Part shown: positions 15,529-24,139 of the stretch, one piece after another
Layout of the letters: each line of letters opens with the position of its first letter
How positions within the stretch are numbered: the first letter of the stretch is position 1
Origin: Spirochaetales bacterium
GTDB taxonomy: Bacteria; Spirochaetota; Spirochaetia; SZUA-6; DRHE01
DNA: 64,000 nucleotides
Assembly (NCBI GenBank): GCA_030615505.1
Contig: JAUWZD010000004.1
Span: 1 to 64,000, forward strand
Direction: 5' to 3'
Notes under the pieces: generated by a model
Told to the model about the DNA's origin: nothing
Databases searched by the model: none
The model's input: only the letters and a program-made list of their open reading frames with translations
Translations under genes and position numbers: made by a program

Positions 15529-17601
15529 TTACTTAGAGCCCTGGGGCTGAACCTCTTCGAGCATATTGAGATATTTCTCTGATTCAGCCCACAGGCGGGT
15601 GAGCACACGCAAGTTATCGACACATAACAGTCCTTTTTCCTGAAAATCGCATTTCTTAAAAGTGCCTGTAATGCCCACAAACTCAATGCCTTTATTTTTT
15701 GCAAACTCGCTGTCCTTAAAAGAATCACCTGCAAAGAGCACCTCATCGGGCCGCAGGTTGTAATGCTCGAGGATGAAATCGATCTGCCTGCTTTTTTGAA
15801 AATCCGGCTTAAGACCGAAGTATCCGTCAACCAGCCCATGGATCCTGTTTGAACGTAAGTATTCGTTTATGATCTCCTGCGGTGTGCTGCTGCAGACGAA
15901 CAGCGGGATTTTCTTCCTTTTAAAGAATTTCAGTGCACGAATGACTTCGGGAAAGAGGGGATGATCCATAACGCTTTTACGCTTCTCAGCCTCAAAAGAG
16001 GATATTACATGCCGGTTCTTTGTATGATTCGGAAAGATCAATTCCATCTGGCTGGCAAAATCCAGCCCTGAGGTTTCAAGGTATTTTCTCCTGGCCTCCT
16101 CTTCGGAGATATTGTAGTTCTCAACCATCAGGCGGGTGGCCAAATCCGTCAGGAAGGGCATTGTGTCAGCAACCGTTCCGTCAAAATCTAAAATTACAGC
16201 CCTGATCTCGCGCTTTACCAGCAAGTCTTTCTTAAAAGAAAATTTCCAGGATATAAAAACCCGCTTCAGTACTATTGCATTGGAGATCGCGGCTAATAGA
16301 AACAAGGCAATAAGAACAGAGATCGGGTGAAGAGCTGCCATCACGCCTCCTGAGAAAAGAATGAACAACCTGAGATCTCTTCCCCTTCCTGCTGTAATCC
16401 ATCTTCCCTTATATCGGTAATTGAAATCTGCTAAGGATTTAGCTGAGGTATAGCTGACCATCACATTCCCAACTATTGCCAGACCGGAGATTAAAAAAAT
16501 CAACGGTACCCCGGGACCCCCAAGCAGGCGCAGGCTTTCCGATGAGGTCAGGGAATAGCAGAACATACCGAAGATGATGAAACAATCTGTGTATCGATCC
16601 AGTACGGCATCAAAGAATTTGCCAAAAGATGACTCCATTTTTTTAAGACGAGCGATCTCTCCATCGCAGCCGTCCAATATACTTGCCAATTGTACTAAAA
16701 TCCCACCTATTATTGCTTTGTGAAAAAGGAAGAATAAGGCGGCTAAGATTCCTGCAGCAGCGCTTATCATTGTAACTATATTCGGAGTAATTCTATTAAA
16801 GAGTTTTAAGATCAATGGTGTAAAAAGACGGGTTGAGACCTTCCTGTTGATTTTTCTGGAAATCCAGCCGTCAGAAGGTTTTGTTAAAGTCCTGTAGAGC
16901 ATCTTTTTAGCCTTTTTCCAGTCCTCAGGCGTATCGATGTCCATCCAGTAATGGTCCTTAATATCGAAGATTCTATCCTTCCCTTGATCAGAAAGGATCT
17001 TCATACCTCCTGAAAGGGAAGAGTCGCCCTTCCGGGAACTCTCTTCGAGAGCCCGAAAGATACAGGGAGAACAGAGAAACATCCCGGTATCGTAGGCATT
17101 GTACTCTTTAATATTTTTACCGATATCCAGAATCGTAAGGTCTTTTACGAGCACTTTCGTGACATCATTTACATCGATAAGCTTATTTCCCGAGATTTTA
17201 AAGTCAGCTGCCAATACTACTTCGTCATCTATATCTGATGTCTTAATCAGGTCGATCAGGGTTGCTTCTTCGAAGATGTGGTCTGCCATTAACAGGATAA
17301 AATTCTCATGGAGAAAATTCTTCGCCTTCAGTACGGATATACCGTTTTCTTTGCTTTGCCATTCATCGTTTCGGATAAAATGTATCTTTAGATTTTTTCG
17401 TAAGGAAAGATGTGAGAGAAACTCCTCGACCTTTTCTGTCTTGTAACCGGTCACGACATAAAATTCATTAATGCCTGCTCTTTGGGCAGTAAGGATTGTG
17501 CGTTCAATTAACTTAAGACCCAAAAGAGGAAGAAGAGGCTTGGGAACTCCTACATGAGATAGTCTGTTGCCTTGACCGGCAGCAATGATTAAACATTTCA
17601 T
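15529..17601 (-). CDS. Fused nucleotidylyltransferase / CDP-alcohol phosphotransferase / HAD phosphatase
   Basis: A 690-aa protein with three enzymes in line. Residues 1-235 are a sugar/inositol-phosphate cytidylyltransferase (AAGQGNRLSHVGVPKPL at 7-23; LLMADHIF at 103-110). Residues about 245-450 are a membrane CDP-alcohol phosphotransferase with the complete DGxxDG..AR…G…D…D signature: Asp310, Asp313, Gly327, Asp331 and Asp335. Residues about 466-680 are a HAD phosphatase (DFDGTVADT at 472-480, SSTPQE, FAGDSFKDSEFA). The first two domains follow the layout of IPCT/DIPPS, which makes CDP-inositol and condenses it with inositol-1-phosphate to di-myo-inositol-phosphate phosphate. The HAD domain could supply the final dephosphorylation. 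Alternatives are synthesis of another polyol phosphodiester or an inositol lipid. No inositol-phosphate synthase gene is in the window. Confidence 0.82.
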   Translation of the reverse strand: MKCLIIAAGQGNRLSHVGVPKPLLPLLGLKLIERTILTAQRAGINEFYVVTGYKTEKVEEFLSHLSLRKNLKIHFIRNDEWQSKENGISVLKAKNFLHENFILLMADHIFEEATLIDLIKTSDIDDEVVLAADFKISGNKLIDVNDVTKVLVKDLTILDIGKNIKEYNAYDTGMFLCSPCIFRALEESSRKGDSSLSGGMKILSDQGKDRIFDIKDHYWMDIDTPEDWKKAKKMLYRTLTKPSDGWISRKINRKVSTRLFTPLILKLFNRITPNIVTMISAAAGILAALFFLFHKAIIGGILVQLASILDGCDGEIARLKKMESSFGKFFDAVLDRYTDCFIIFGMFCYSLTSSESLRLLGGPGVPLIFLISGLAIVGNVMVSYTSAKSLADFNYRYKGRWITAGRGRDLRLFILFSGGVMAALHPISVLIALFLLAAISNAIVLKRVFISWKFSFKKDLLVKREIRAVILDFDGTVADTMPFLTDLATRLMVENYNISEEEARRKYLETSGLDFASQMELIFPNHTKNRHVISSFEAEKRKSVMDHPLFPEVIRALKFFKRKKIPLFVCSSTPQEIINEYLRSNRIHGLVDGYFGLKPDFQKSRQIDFILEHYNLRPDEVLFAGDSFKDSEFAKNKGIEFVGITGTFKKCDFQEKGLLCVDNLRVLTRLWAESEKYLNMLEEVQPQGSK

Positions 17602-17823
17602 TTACAGTCCTTTTCCATCCTTTTCACTGCAGCGGTCCGGTTTGCTTCGAGCTTGGATTATTTTTTGAATACTGGAACGCCTATCTTCGGTATATCCTTG
17701 CGGAATGCCTTCGTGCAGCGATGGGATATTATATCACGGATACTTGATTTGTGCTATAATATAACAATTCTATTTAGATAAATAACAGATTACATTTAAA
17801 CACTAAAAGCAGGGAGGCATAAT
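17602..17823. promoter_or_regulatory. Divergent intergenic region
   Basis: These 222 bp separate the fused transferase (minus) from the Gfo/Idh dehydrogenase (plus). A TATAAT at 17755-17760 lies about 60 bp before the plus-strand ATG, but no good -35 partner at 16-18 bp is visible. The plus gene has a GGGAGG ribosome site. Confidence 0.35.
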
Positions 17824-18870
17824 ATGGGTTATGGTTTCGGTATTATAGGACTGGGTCTTATTGCGGACTTCCACGCAAGGGCAGTTCAGGCTATGAAAAA
17901 CGGCGAGCTCCTTGCCTGCTGCTCCAGGAGCCAGGATAAAGCAGATGCCTTTGGTGAAAAATTTCAGTGCACGGGTTATTCAAGCCTCAAAGAATTCCTG
18001 GCTCATCCCGGCCTGGATGTGGTAACCATCTGCACACCATCGGGTGCGCATCTTGATCCATCCTTAGCGGCAATTGAGTCGGGGAAGCATATCATAGTTG
18101 AGAAACCCCTGGAGATAACGTTGAATCGGTGTGACGAAATTATTGAAGCCGGCAGGAGAAAGAGTGTAACAATTGCAGGTATATTTCCATCCCGATTCTA
18201 TGAGGTCGTTCATGTAGTGAAGCACGCTGTTGATAGGGGCAGGTTCGGAAGCATGGTTTTGGGGGATGCCTATGTAAAATGGTTCAGAAGCCAGGCCTAT
18301 TACGATGAAGGCGGTTGGAAAGGAACATTAAAGTTTGACGGCGGAGGGGCTCTCATGAACCAGTCCATTCATGCAGTCGATCTACTACAGTGGTTTATGG
18401 GTCCTGTGGATTCTGTACAGGCATTCATCGGGACCCTTGGTCATGAAAGGATCGAGGTCGAGGATGTGGCAGTGGCAGCCCTGCATTTTAAAAACGGTGC
18501 CCTGGGCGTTATCGAGGGTTCCACGGCCGTGTATCCCGGTTTCTTAAAGAGGATTGAAATATCAGGAACAGAGGGGAGTGCCGTTTTAGAAGAAGAAAAT
18601 CTTAAGGAATGGATTTTCTCTGAAGAGGCTAAAGAGGATGAAGAAATCAGAAGAAAATTTTCAGCCAAACCGGAGACCGGCGGCGGCGCCGCTGATCCTG
18701 CTGCGATCGGTTTCCATGGACATCAGAAGCAGTTTGAAGATATGGTGGAAGCCCTTGATAAGGGTAAAAGCCCCCTGGTAGACGGAGCCGAGGCCAGAAA
18801 AGCGGTGGAAATAATTCTTGCTATTTATAAGAGCTCAAAGCAGGGAAGGCCGGTAAAACTCCCCTTATAG
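17824..18870 (+). CDS. Gfo/Idh/MocA-family NAD(P)-dependent oxidoreductase
   Basis: A 348-aa protein with an N-terminal Rossmann fold (GFGIIGLGLIADFHARA, residues 4-20), the family motif IIVEKPLEI with the conserved Lys (about 97-100), and a C-terminal alpha/beta substrate domain (GGGALMNQSIHAVDLLQWFMG, with the conserved His). Members oxidise or reduce sugars, inositols or UDP-sugars. It is divergent from the CDP-inositol-type fusion, so an inositol-related substrate is possible but unproven. Its end overlaps the convergent DUF554 gene by 6 bp. Confidence 0.85.
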   Translation: MGYGFGIIGLGLIADFHARAVQAMKNGELLACCSRSQDKADAFGEKFQCTGYSSLKEFLAHPGLDVVTICTPSGAHLDPSLAAIESGKHIIVEKPLEITLNRCDEIIEAGRRKSVTIAGIFPSRFYEVVHVVKHAVDRGRFGSMVLGDAYVKWFRSQAYYDEGGWKGTLKFDGGGALMNQSIHAVDLLQWFMGPVDSVQAFIGTLGHERIEVEDVAVAALHFKNGALGVIEGSTAVYPGFLKRIEISGTEGSAVLEEENLKEWIFSEEAKEDEEIRRKFSAKPETGGGAADPAAIGFHGHQKQFEDMVEALDKGKSPLVDGAEARKAVEIILAIYKSSKQGRPVKLPL

Positions 18871-19566
18871 GCTGATGGGGAGTACAGGTTCTAAAAATAT
18901 AAGACCGACTATAATAAGCAGGGCGGGAAGAAAGTTGGCGGTTTTTATTTTTGCCAGGCCTATAAGGTTGATTCCTATCATAATAACCAGCACGCCCCCT
19001 ACACCGGTCAATTCTCCAAGCAGCAGTTCATTAACCATAGGTTTAATAACACCTGCCAGCAGGGTTAATCCCCCCTGGTAGACCAGTATTGTTAAACTTG
19101 AGAAACCGACACCTATTCCTAAAGCAGCGGTCAGCATTATTGCCATAAAGCCGTCCATAACAGATTTAGTGAGTATAAGATCGTAATCCCCCTCAACTCC
19201 CGCCTTAAATGCTCCCACCAGGGCCATGGCGCCCACACAGAAGATCACCGAAGCGGTGAGGAAGGCATAGCTGAAGTCTTTCCCGGAGCTCTTCCGGGCA
19301 AAGCGGTCTTTCAAGAATTCACCCAGCTTCAGGATCCCACCCTCGATATTCCACCATTCGCCCAGGATGCCCCCCAGGATGAGGGCTAAGGCCAGATATA
19401 CGATCCTTGAAGTCTCTAAGGACATTTTTATTCCTAAAACCAAGGCCATGAATCCGGCTCCGATATAGACTATGGATTTGAAGGAATCATTTATCCTGGT
19501 ATGAAGGAAAAGGCCCAATATCGAGCCGAATATAACAGCAGCGCAATTGACAAATGTAGCGATCAT
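18865..19566 (-). CDS. DUF554-family membrane protein
   Basis: A 233-aa integral membrane protein with about six hydrophobic segments, opening with FVNCAAVIFGSILGLFLH. Internal Gly-rich helices (GAGFMALVLGIKMSLET; ALALILGGILGEWWNIE) are typical of DUF554 (YdfK/YqgA-like). The family is thought to be a transporter but no substrate is established. It is convergent with the dehydrogenase and divergent from aroDE. Confidence 0.82.
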   Translation of the reverse strand: MIATFVNCAAVIFGSILGLFLHTRINDSFKSIVYIGAGFMALVLGIKMSLETSRIVYLALALILGGILGEWWNIEGGILKLGEFLKDRFARKSSGKDFSYAFLTASVIFCVGAMALVGAFKAGVEGDYDLILTKSVMDGFMAIMLTAALGIGVGFSSLTILVYQGGLTLLAGVIKPMVNELLLGELTGVGGVLVIMIGINLIGLAKIKTANFLPALLIIVGLIFLEPVLPISL

Positions 19567-19640
19567 AGATTAGGACTATAGCGTATGCGGAAGGGATTGA
19601 AAAGCAGAAAGACGGTTTGGAAGCATGGAGGGGATTTATA

Positions 19641-21158
19641 ATGCCTGAAAGCCGGCTTTGTCTATCTTTAACCGGCAAGACCCTCAGATCGAATCTTGAT
19701 TGCATCTCCAAATACAGGAAGAAGATCGATATGGTTGAGCTCAGGGCGGATTTCCTGAAACCTTCCGAGCTGGGCTCAATTCAAAGATTTCCAGGCAAGT
19801 GCGATCTCCCGGTTATTTTCACCGTAAGACTGCATAGGGATGGCGGGTATTTTTCAGGCAAAGAGAAAGACCGCCGTAAACTCCTCTCGGAAGCTGCAGG
19901 CAGTGGGTACAGCTATATTGATATTGAGGAAGATCTGGTTGATAGAGAATTGGAGCATCATATCCGGAAAAACGGAGCAAGGATAATCCGTTCCATACAT
20001 GATTTCTCAGGCGTGCCCGGAAATCTGGCAGGACGTATCAGGAATCTATCACATAATCCCGCTGACATTCCCAAAGCTGCCGTAATGCCTCAGAATACAC
20101 TCGAGCTCTTAAGACTCATAGAGATATTTCAGGATCTTGAAACTAGTCAGAAGATCTTGATCGGCATGGGCGAATTGGGGCTCCTCACAAGGGTCCTGGC
20201 CCCAAAGCTGGGTTCCTGGTTGAGTTACTGCTCCAGCCCGGAAAAAGAGGCGGCTCCCGGCCATCTGGACCCCGATCAGCTTATAGACCTGTACCGCTTC
20301 AAAAGTATCGATGCCTCAACTCAAATTTTCGGTGTTATTGGTAATCCGATCCGGCACTCTCTGTCACCTCAAATTCATAATTACGGATATAAGGTTTTAG
20401 GGATTAATGCCGTATATCTGCCTTTATTAGTGGAAGATCTGGAGAGCTTCTTCCGTTTAGCGGATATTTTAAGGATTAAAGGGTTGTCCGTTACTCTCCC
20501 CCTTAAAGAGTCTGTTATATCACACCTGGCCGAGCAGGATGAACGCCTGGGATCAATCGGCGCCTGCAACACCCTGGTTCGAAAAGCTTCCGGCTGGTAC
20601 GGTACCAATACGGATGTTGATGGCTTCTTGAAACCACTTAAAACAATGTGTCTAAATAAGGAGCTTACGGACAGGCCTCAAGCCGGGGAATTCGGTCCCG
20701 GACCCAGGCTGAAAGCCACCGTGATAGGCGCCGGCGGAGCGGCGCGTTCTGTGGTCTATGCCCTCAATCAATGCGGCATTAAGCCGCTTATACTGAACCG
20801 GACTACAGAAAGGGCTGAAAGTCTGGCCCGCAGATTCGGATGTCCCTATTCCGGCATAGATGCACAGGGGTATGCCTTAATAGAAGAATATTCGGATCTT
20901 ATTGTCCAGAGTACCAGTGTGGGTATGGAACCTCAAGCAGGGGGAGATCCGCTTCCGGATTACAGGTTCAAGGGAACTGAATTGGTGTACGATCTGGTTT
21001 ATAAACCTCATTTAACCAGGTTCTTACAGAGGGCCCAGGATGCAGGCTGCAGGATCATCCCGGGCCTGGAAATGTTGAAAAGCCAGGCAGAAGCCCAATT
21101 CAAGCTGTTCACCGGAAGGGAGTATCCTATATATTCCGTTTCACGCTATAACAATTAA
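19641..21158 (+). CDS. aroDE: Bifunctional 3-dehydroquinate dehydratase / shikimate dehydrogenase
   Basis: A 505-aa protein starting at ATG 19641, with GGAGGGG seven bases upstream. An upstream TTG is disfavoured. Residues 1-215 are a type I dehydroquinase: Glu33 and Arg35 in ELRADFL, catalytic His120 in RSIHDFSG, and the Schiff-base Lys145 in ADIPKAAVM. From about 222 it is AroE: VIGNPIRHSLSP binds shikimate, Lys in SVTLPLKES is catalytic, followed by GTNTDVDGF and the NADP loop VIGAGGAARSVVYAL. It carries out two consecutive steps of chorismate biosynthesis. The fusion is known from plants, chlamydiae and some bacteria. A class V aminotransferase follows after 22 bp. Confidence 0.92.
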   Translation: MPESRLCLSLTGKTLRSNLDCISKYRKKIDMVELRADFLKPSELGSIQRFPGKCDLPVIFTVRLHRDGGYFSGKEKDRRKLLSEAAGSGYSYIDIEEDLVDRELEHHIRKNGARIIRSIHDFSGVPGNLAGRIRNLSHNPADIPKAAVMPQNTLELLRLIEIFQDLETSQKILIGMGELGLLTRVLAPKLGSWLSYCSSPEKEAAPGHLDPDQLIDLYRFKSIDASTQIFGVIGNPIRHSLSPQIHNYGYKVLGINAVYLPLLVEDLESFFRLADILRIKGLSVTLPLKESVISHLAEQDERLGSIGACNTLVRKASGWYGTNTDVDGFLKPLKTMCLNKELTDRPQAGEFGPGPRLKATVIGAGGAARSVVYALNQCGIKPLILNRTTERAESLARRFGCPYSGIDAQGYALIEEYSDLIVQSTSVGMEPQAGGDPLPDYRFKGTELVYDLVYKPHLTRFLQRAQDAGCRIIPGLEMLKSQAEAQFKLFTGREYPIYSVSRYNN

Positions 21159-21180
21159 AAGGAGGAGTTTATACCCAATT

Positions 21181-22260
21181 ATGAAACATAAGAAACTTTT
21201 TATTCCCGGGCCTGTTGAAGTTGATGAGGCAGTACTGCAGATACTTTCAACACCTATGATCGGACATAGAAGCAGTGAATACAGTGAGCTTCAAGAGCGG
21301 ATTACTTTGAAGCTTCAGAACCTGATGTATACGACAAACCCGATTATTCTTTCTGCATCTTCCGGTACGGGTTTGATGGAAATGGCCATTCGATGCACAA
21401 CCGTTAAAAGGGCTATTGTTTTTTCCGTCGGCGCCTTCGGGAATAGATGGTTTGAAATTGCTAAAGGAAGCGGTATTCCGGCGGATAAACACGAGGTAGA
21501 GTGGGGAACAGGTATAACTCCTGGGATTGTGGATGAGTATTTGGCCACAGGCAGGTATGATGCAGCAACCCTGACCCATAATGAGACCTCTACAGGAGTG
21601 ATGAACCATCTGGATGAGCTGTCTGAGGTGTTCAGGAACTATCCTGATGTGGTCTGGTGTGCAGACACTGTATCTTCACTGGGCGGGGTAAAGATAGAGG
21701 TGGACAGGCTGGGAATTGATGTGTGCGTATCATCCAGCCAGAAGGCCCTGGGGCTTCCACCGGGATTGAGCTTAGCTTCGATATCTGAAAAAGCTCAAGC
21801 CAGGGCTAAAGAGGTAAAAAACAGGGGGTACTACTTCGATATGCTCCTGCTGCTGAAATATATTTTAGAGAGGAATTTTCAATATCCCTCAACACCATCT
21901 CTCCCGCATATTTATGCACTTGATTTTCAACTGGATAGAATCCTTAAAGAAGGGCTGGAAGCGCGATTCGCCCGGCATAGAGAGCTGGCCGGATATGTCC
22001 GCTCCTGGGCAAAGAAATATTTCAAGCTATTCACTCAGGAAGATTTTGCCTCAGATACGGTTACCTGTATCCGGAACTCAAGGGATATTTCGTTTAAGGA
22101 TCTTAATGCCCGGCTCAGTGAACGGGGCTTTATGATTTCTAATGGCTACGGAAGATTAAAGGAAAAAACATTCAGGATTGCTCATATGGCTGATATGCAG
22201 ATTTCTGATTTAGAGGAATTGACTCAACATATAGAAGATATCCTGCAATTGAGGTGTTAG
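21181..22260 (+). CDS. Class V aminotransferase (alanine-glyoxylate/serine-pyruvate type)
   Basis: A 359-aa PLP enzyme of the SPT/AGT group. The PLP-binding Lys is K188 in VSSSQKALGLPPG, Asp162 in WCADTVSSLGG contacts the pyridine nitrogen, and the N-terminus KLFIPGPVEV is diagnostic. Strong ribosome site AAGGAGGAG. It probably sits in the aroDE operon (22-bp gap). Donor and acceptor could be serine/pyruvate, alanine/glyoxylate or phosphonate-like; the sequence alone does not decide. Confidence 0.85.
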   Translation: MKHKKLFIPGPVEVDEAVLQILSTPMIGHRSSEYSELQERITLKLQNLMYTTNPIILSASSGTGLMEMAIRCTTVKRAIVFSVGAFGNRWFEIAKGSGIPADKHEVEWGTGITPGIVDEYLATGRYDAATLTHNETSTGVMNHLDELSEVFRNYPDVVWCADTVSSLGGVKIEVDRLGIDVCVSSSQKALGLPPGLSLASISEKAQARAKEVKNRGYYFDMLLLLKYILERNFQYPSTPSLPHIYALDFQLDRILKEGLEARFARHRELAGYVRSWAKKYFKLFTQEDFASDTVTCIRNSRDISFKDLNARLSERGFMISNGYGRLKEKTFRIAHMADMQISDLEELTQHIEDILQLRC

Positions 22261-22308
22261 TCTTAGTAACTTTCCATCCCTCTATTTATTTTTTTTAAAT
22301 TTTACATC

Positions 22309-22337
22309 TTGACTTTCAAAGCCTTTTTATTTTAGTT
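22309..22337 (+). promoter_or_regulatory. Candidate promoter of the carboxyltransferase operon
   Basis: TTGACT (22309-22314) with a poor -10 (TTAGTT or TAGTTT) 17-18 bp downstream, in an AT-rich gap after the aminotransferase. ATG 22368 follows GGGAG. Confidence 0.4.
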
Positions 22338-22367
22338 TCTTTCATTAAATCGGTGATGGGAGTGATT

Positions 22368-23918
22368 ATGGCTGTAGAAAAAAGGATAACTGTTTTAGAT
22401 GAAAAAGAGGCTGAGATTCGTAAAATGGGAGGCAAGGAACAGATCGATAAACAGCATGCTAAGGGTAAGATGACAGCCAGGGAAAGAGCCGATGCGTTTT
22501 TTGACACAGGAACCTTTAGAGAGATCGATGCCTTTGTAAAGCACAGGAGCGTAAGCTTCGGGCTTGATAAGCTCTCAATTCCGGCTGACGGCGTTATTAC
22601 AGGCCACGGCCGGGTAAACGGTCGGCCTGTGTTTGCCTTTTTCCAGGATTTCACTGTGCGGGGCGGTTCCCTCGGTGAAATGCATGCGCATAAGATCTGC
22701 AAGCTCCTGGACCTTGCCCTGAAGGCAGGAAGACCGGTCATCGGTTTTAACGACTCAGGCGGTGCGCGCATTCAGGAAGGAATCGATGCGCTCCGCGGCT
22801 ATGGAGAAATATTTTTTCGGAATGCCCGGGCCTCCGGGGTTATTCCTCAAATTTCAGTTATCATGGGACCTTGTGCAGGAGGCGCGGTCTATTCACCGGC
22901 AATGACCGACTGGGTCTTTATGGTAAAGAAAACAAGTTATATGTACATTACAGGACCGCAGGTGATCAAAGCTGTAACCGGCGAGACTACAGACCACGAA
23001 GCTTTAGGTGGGGCTGAGGCCCATAATACGAAGAGCGGAAATGGCCATTTTGCTTGTGAAAGCGAGCAGGATGCATTTAAGCAGGTAAAGGTACTCCTGA
23101 GCTTTTTACCCAACAACAATATGGAGGATCCGCCTGTATCCGATTCTAAAGATCTTCCTGATCGGCTTTGCCCTGAACTGGATACAGTCATTCCTGGTGA
23201 TAGTAGACAGGTTTACGATATGAAACAGGTTATCCGGTCGGTGGTTGATAACGGCTTTTTCTTTGAGCCCCAGGCCTTGTATGCAGGGAATGTCATTACT
23301 GCTTTTGCCCGCCTTCAGGGGCAGCCGGTGGGAATTATTGCCAATCAACCCAGTGTTCTGGCAGGATGTTTGGATATTAACGCTTCGGATAAAGCCAGCC
23401 GCTTTATTAGATCCTGCGATGCGTTCAATATTCCATTAATTACCTTTACCGATGTACCGGGTTACCTGCCGGGTACTGACCAGGAATGGGGTGGAATAAT
23501 TCGCCACGGCGCGAAACTGCTCTGGAGCTACTCCGAAGCAACGGTTCCCAAATTAACCGTCATTACTCGTAAAGCTTACGGCGGAGCCTATATAGCCATG
23601 AGCTCCCGGCATTTAGGTGCGGATATGGTATTCGCCTGGCCCTCGGCCGAGATAGCGGTTATGGGTGCTGAGGGGGCGATTAACATCCTGTACCGCCGGG
23701 AAATCAACGCTGCGGCTGATCCTCAAGCCATGCGGAAAGAAAAGATCGAAGAGTATGAAAGCCTTCTCTACAACCCCTACATCGCAGCCAGTAGAGGCTA
23801 TATCGATGCGGTTATCCTGCCCAGGGAGACCCGGGCTCGCCTGATTGAGGCATTGGCTTTACTTAAGACAAAATCAGAGACCCTGCCTCCTAAAAAGCAT
23901 GGGAACATTCCGGTTTAG
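22368..23918 (+). CDS. Acyl-CoA carboxylase beta / methylmalonyl-CoA carboxyltransferase 12S subunit
   Basis: A 516-aa protein starting at ATG 22368 after GGGAG. It has the twin crotonase-like carboxyltransferase halves of PccB/MmdA: GGARIQEGIDALRGYGEIF and MGPCAGGAVYSPAMTDW (first oxyanion hole), then FTDVPGYLPGTDQEWGGI and RKAYGGAYIAMSSRHLGAD in the second. It transfers carboxyl between biotin and propionyl- or methylmalonyl-CoA. The operon continues with a 60-aa subunit and an OadA-like protein carrying biotin. No biotin carboxylase or membrane OadB is encoded nearby, which favours a transcarboxylase or an unlinked sodium pump. Confidence 0.9.
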   Translation: MAVEKRITVLDEKEAEIRKMGGKEQIDKQHAKGKMTARERADAFFDTGTFREIDAFVKHRSVSFGLDKLSIPADGVITGHGRVNGRPVFAFFQDFTVRGGSLGEMHAHKICKLLDLALKAGRPVIGFNDSGGARIQEGIDALRGYGEIFFRNARASGVIPQISVIMGPCAGGAVYSPAMTDWVFMVKKTSYMYITGPQVIKAVTGETTDHEALGGAEAHNTKSGNGHFACESEQDAFKQVKVLLSFLPNNNMEDPPVSDSKDLPDRLCPELDTVIPGDSRQVYDMKQVIRSVVDNGFFFEPQALYAGNVITAFARLQGQPVGIIANQPSVLAGCLDINASDKASRFIRSCDAFNIPLITFTDVPGYLPGTDQEWGGIIRHGAKLLWSYSEATVPKLTVITRKAYGGAYIAMSSRHLGADMVFAWPSAEIAVMGAEGAINILYRREINAAADPQAMRKEKIEEYESLLYNPYIAASRGYIDAVILPRETRARLIEALALLKTKSETLPPKKHGNIPV

Positions 23919-23928
23919 GGGGAGATAA

Positions 23929-24111
23929 GTGGATAAGAAATTAGCTGCCGCTGTTACCGGTGTTCTATATTCCATGATGAGTGAGGAAGATCAAGCTGTT
24001 TATCCCGCTTCATCCCGGACATCTGAAGAGCCCAGCCCATGGGCGCTTCATGGACGCCAGACCATTATGCAGATGAGAAGCCTGCTGCAGAGGCGTGTAT
24101 TAAAGCGTTAA
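23929..24111 (+). CDS. Small carboxyltransferase-associated subunit (OadG/MmdD C-terminus-like)
   Basis: A 60-aa protein starting with GTG behind GGGGAG. The C-terminus has the motif SPWALHGRQTIMQMRSLLQR, which resembles the C-terminal tail of OadG/MmdD-type decarboxylase subunits. The N-terminal transmembrane helix of OadG is absent. It may help assemble the carboxyltransferase and biotin subunits. It is tightly packed between its two larger partners. Confidence 0.65.
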   Translation: MDKKLAAAVTGVLYSMMSEEDQAVYPASSRTSEEPSPWALHGRQTIMQMRSLLQRRVLKR

Positions 24112-24139
24112 GTATTGAATCAATTATAAGGAGAAGCAT

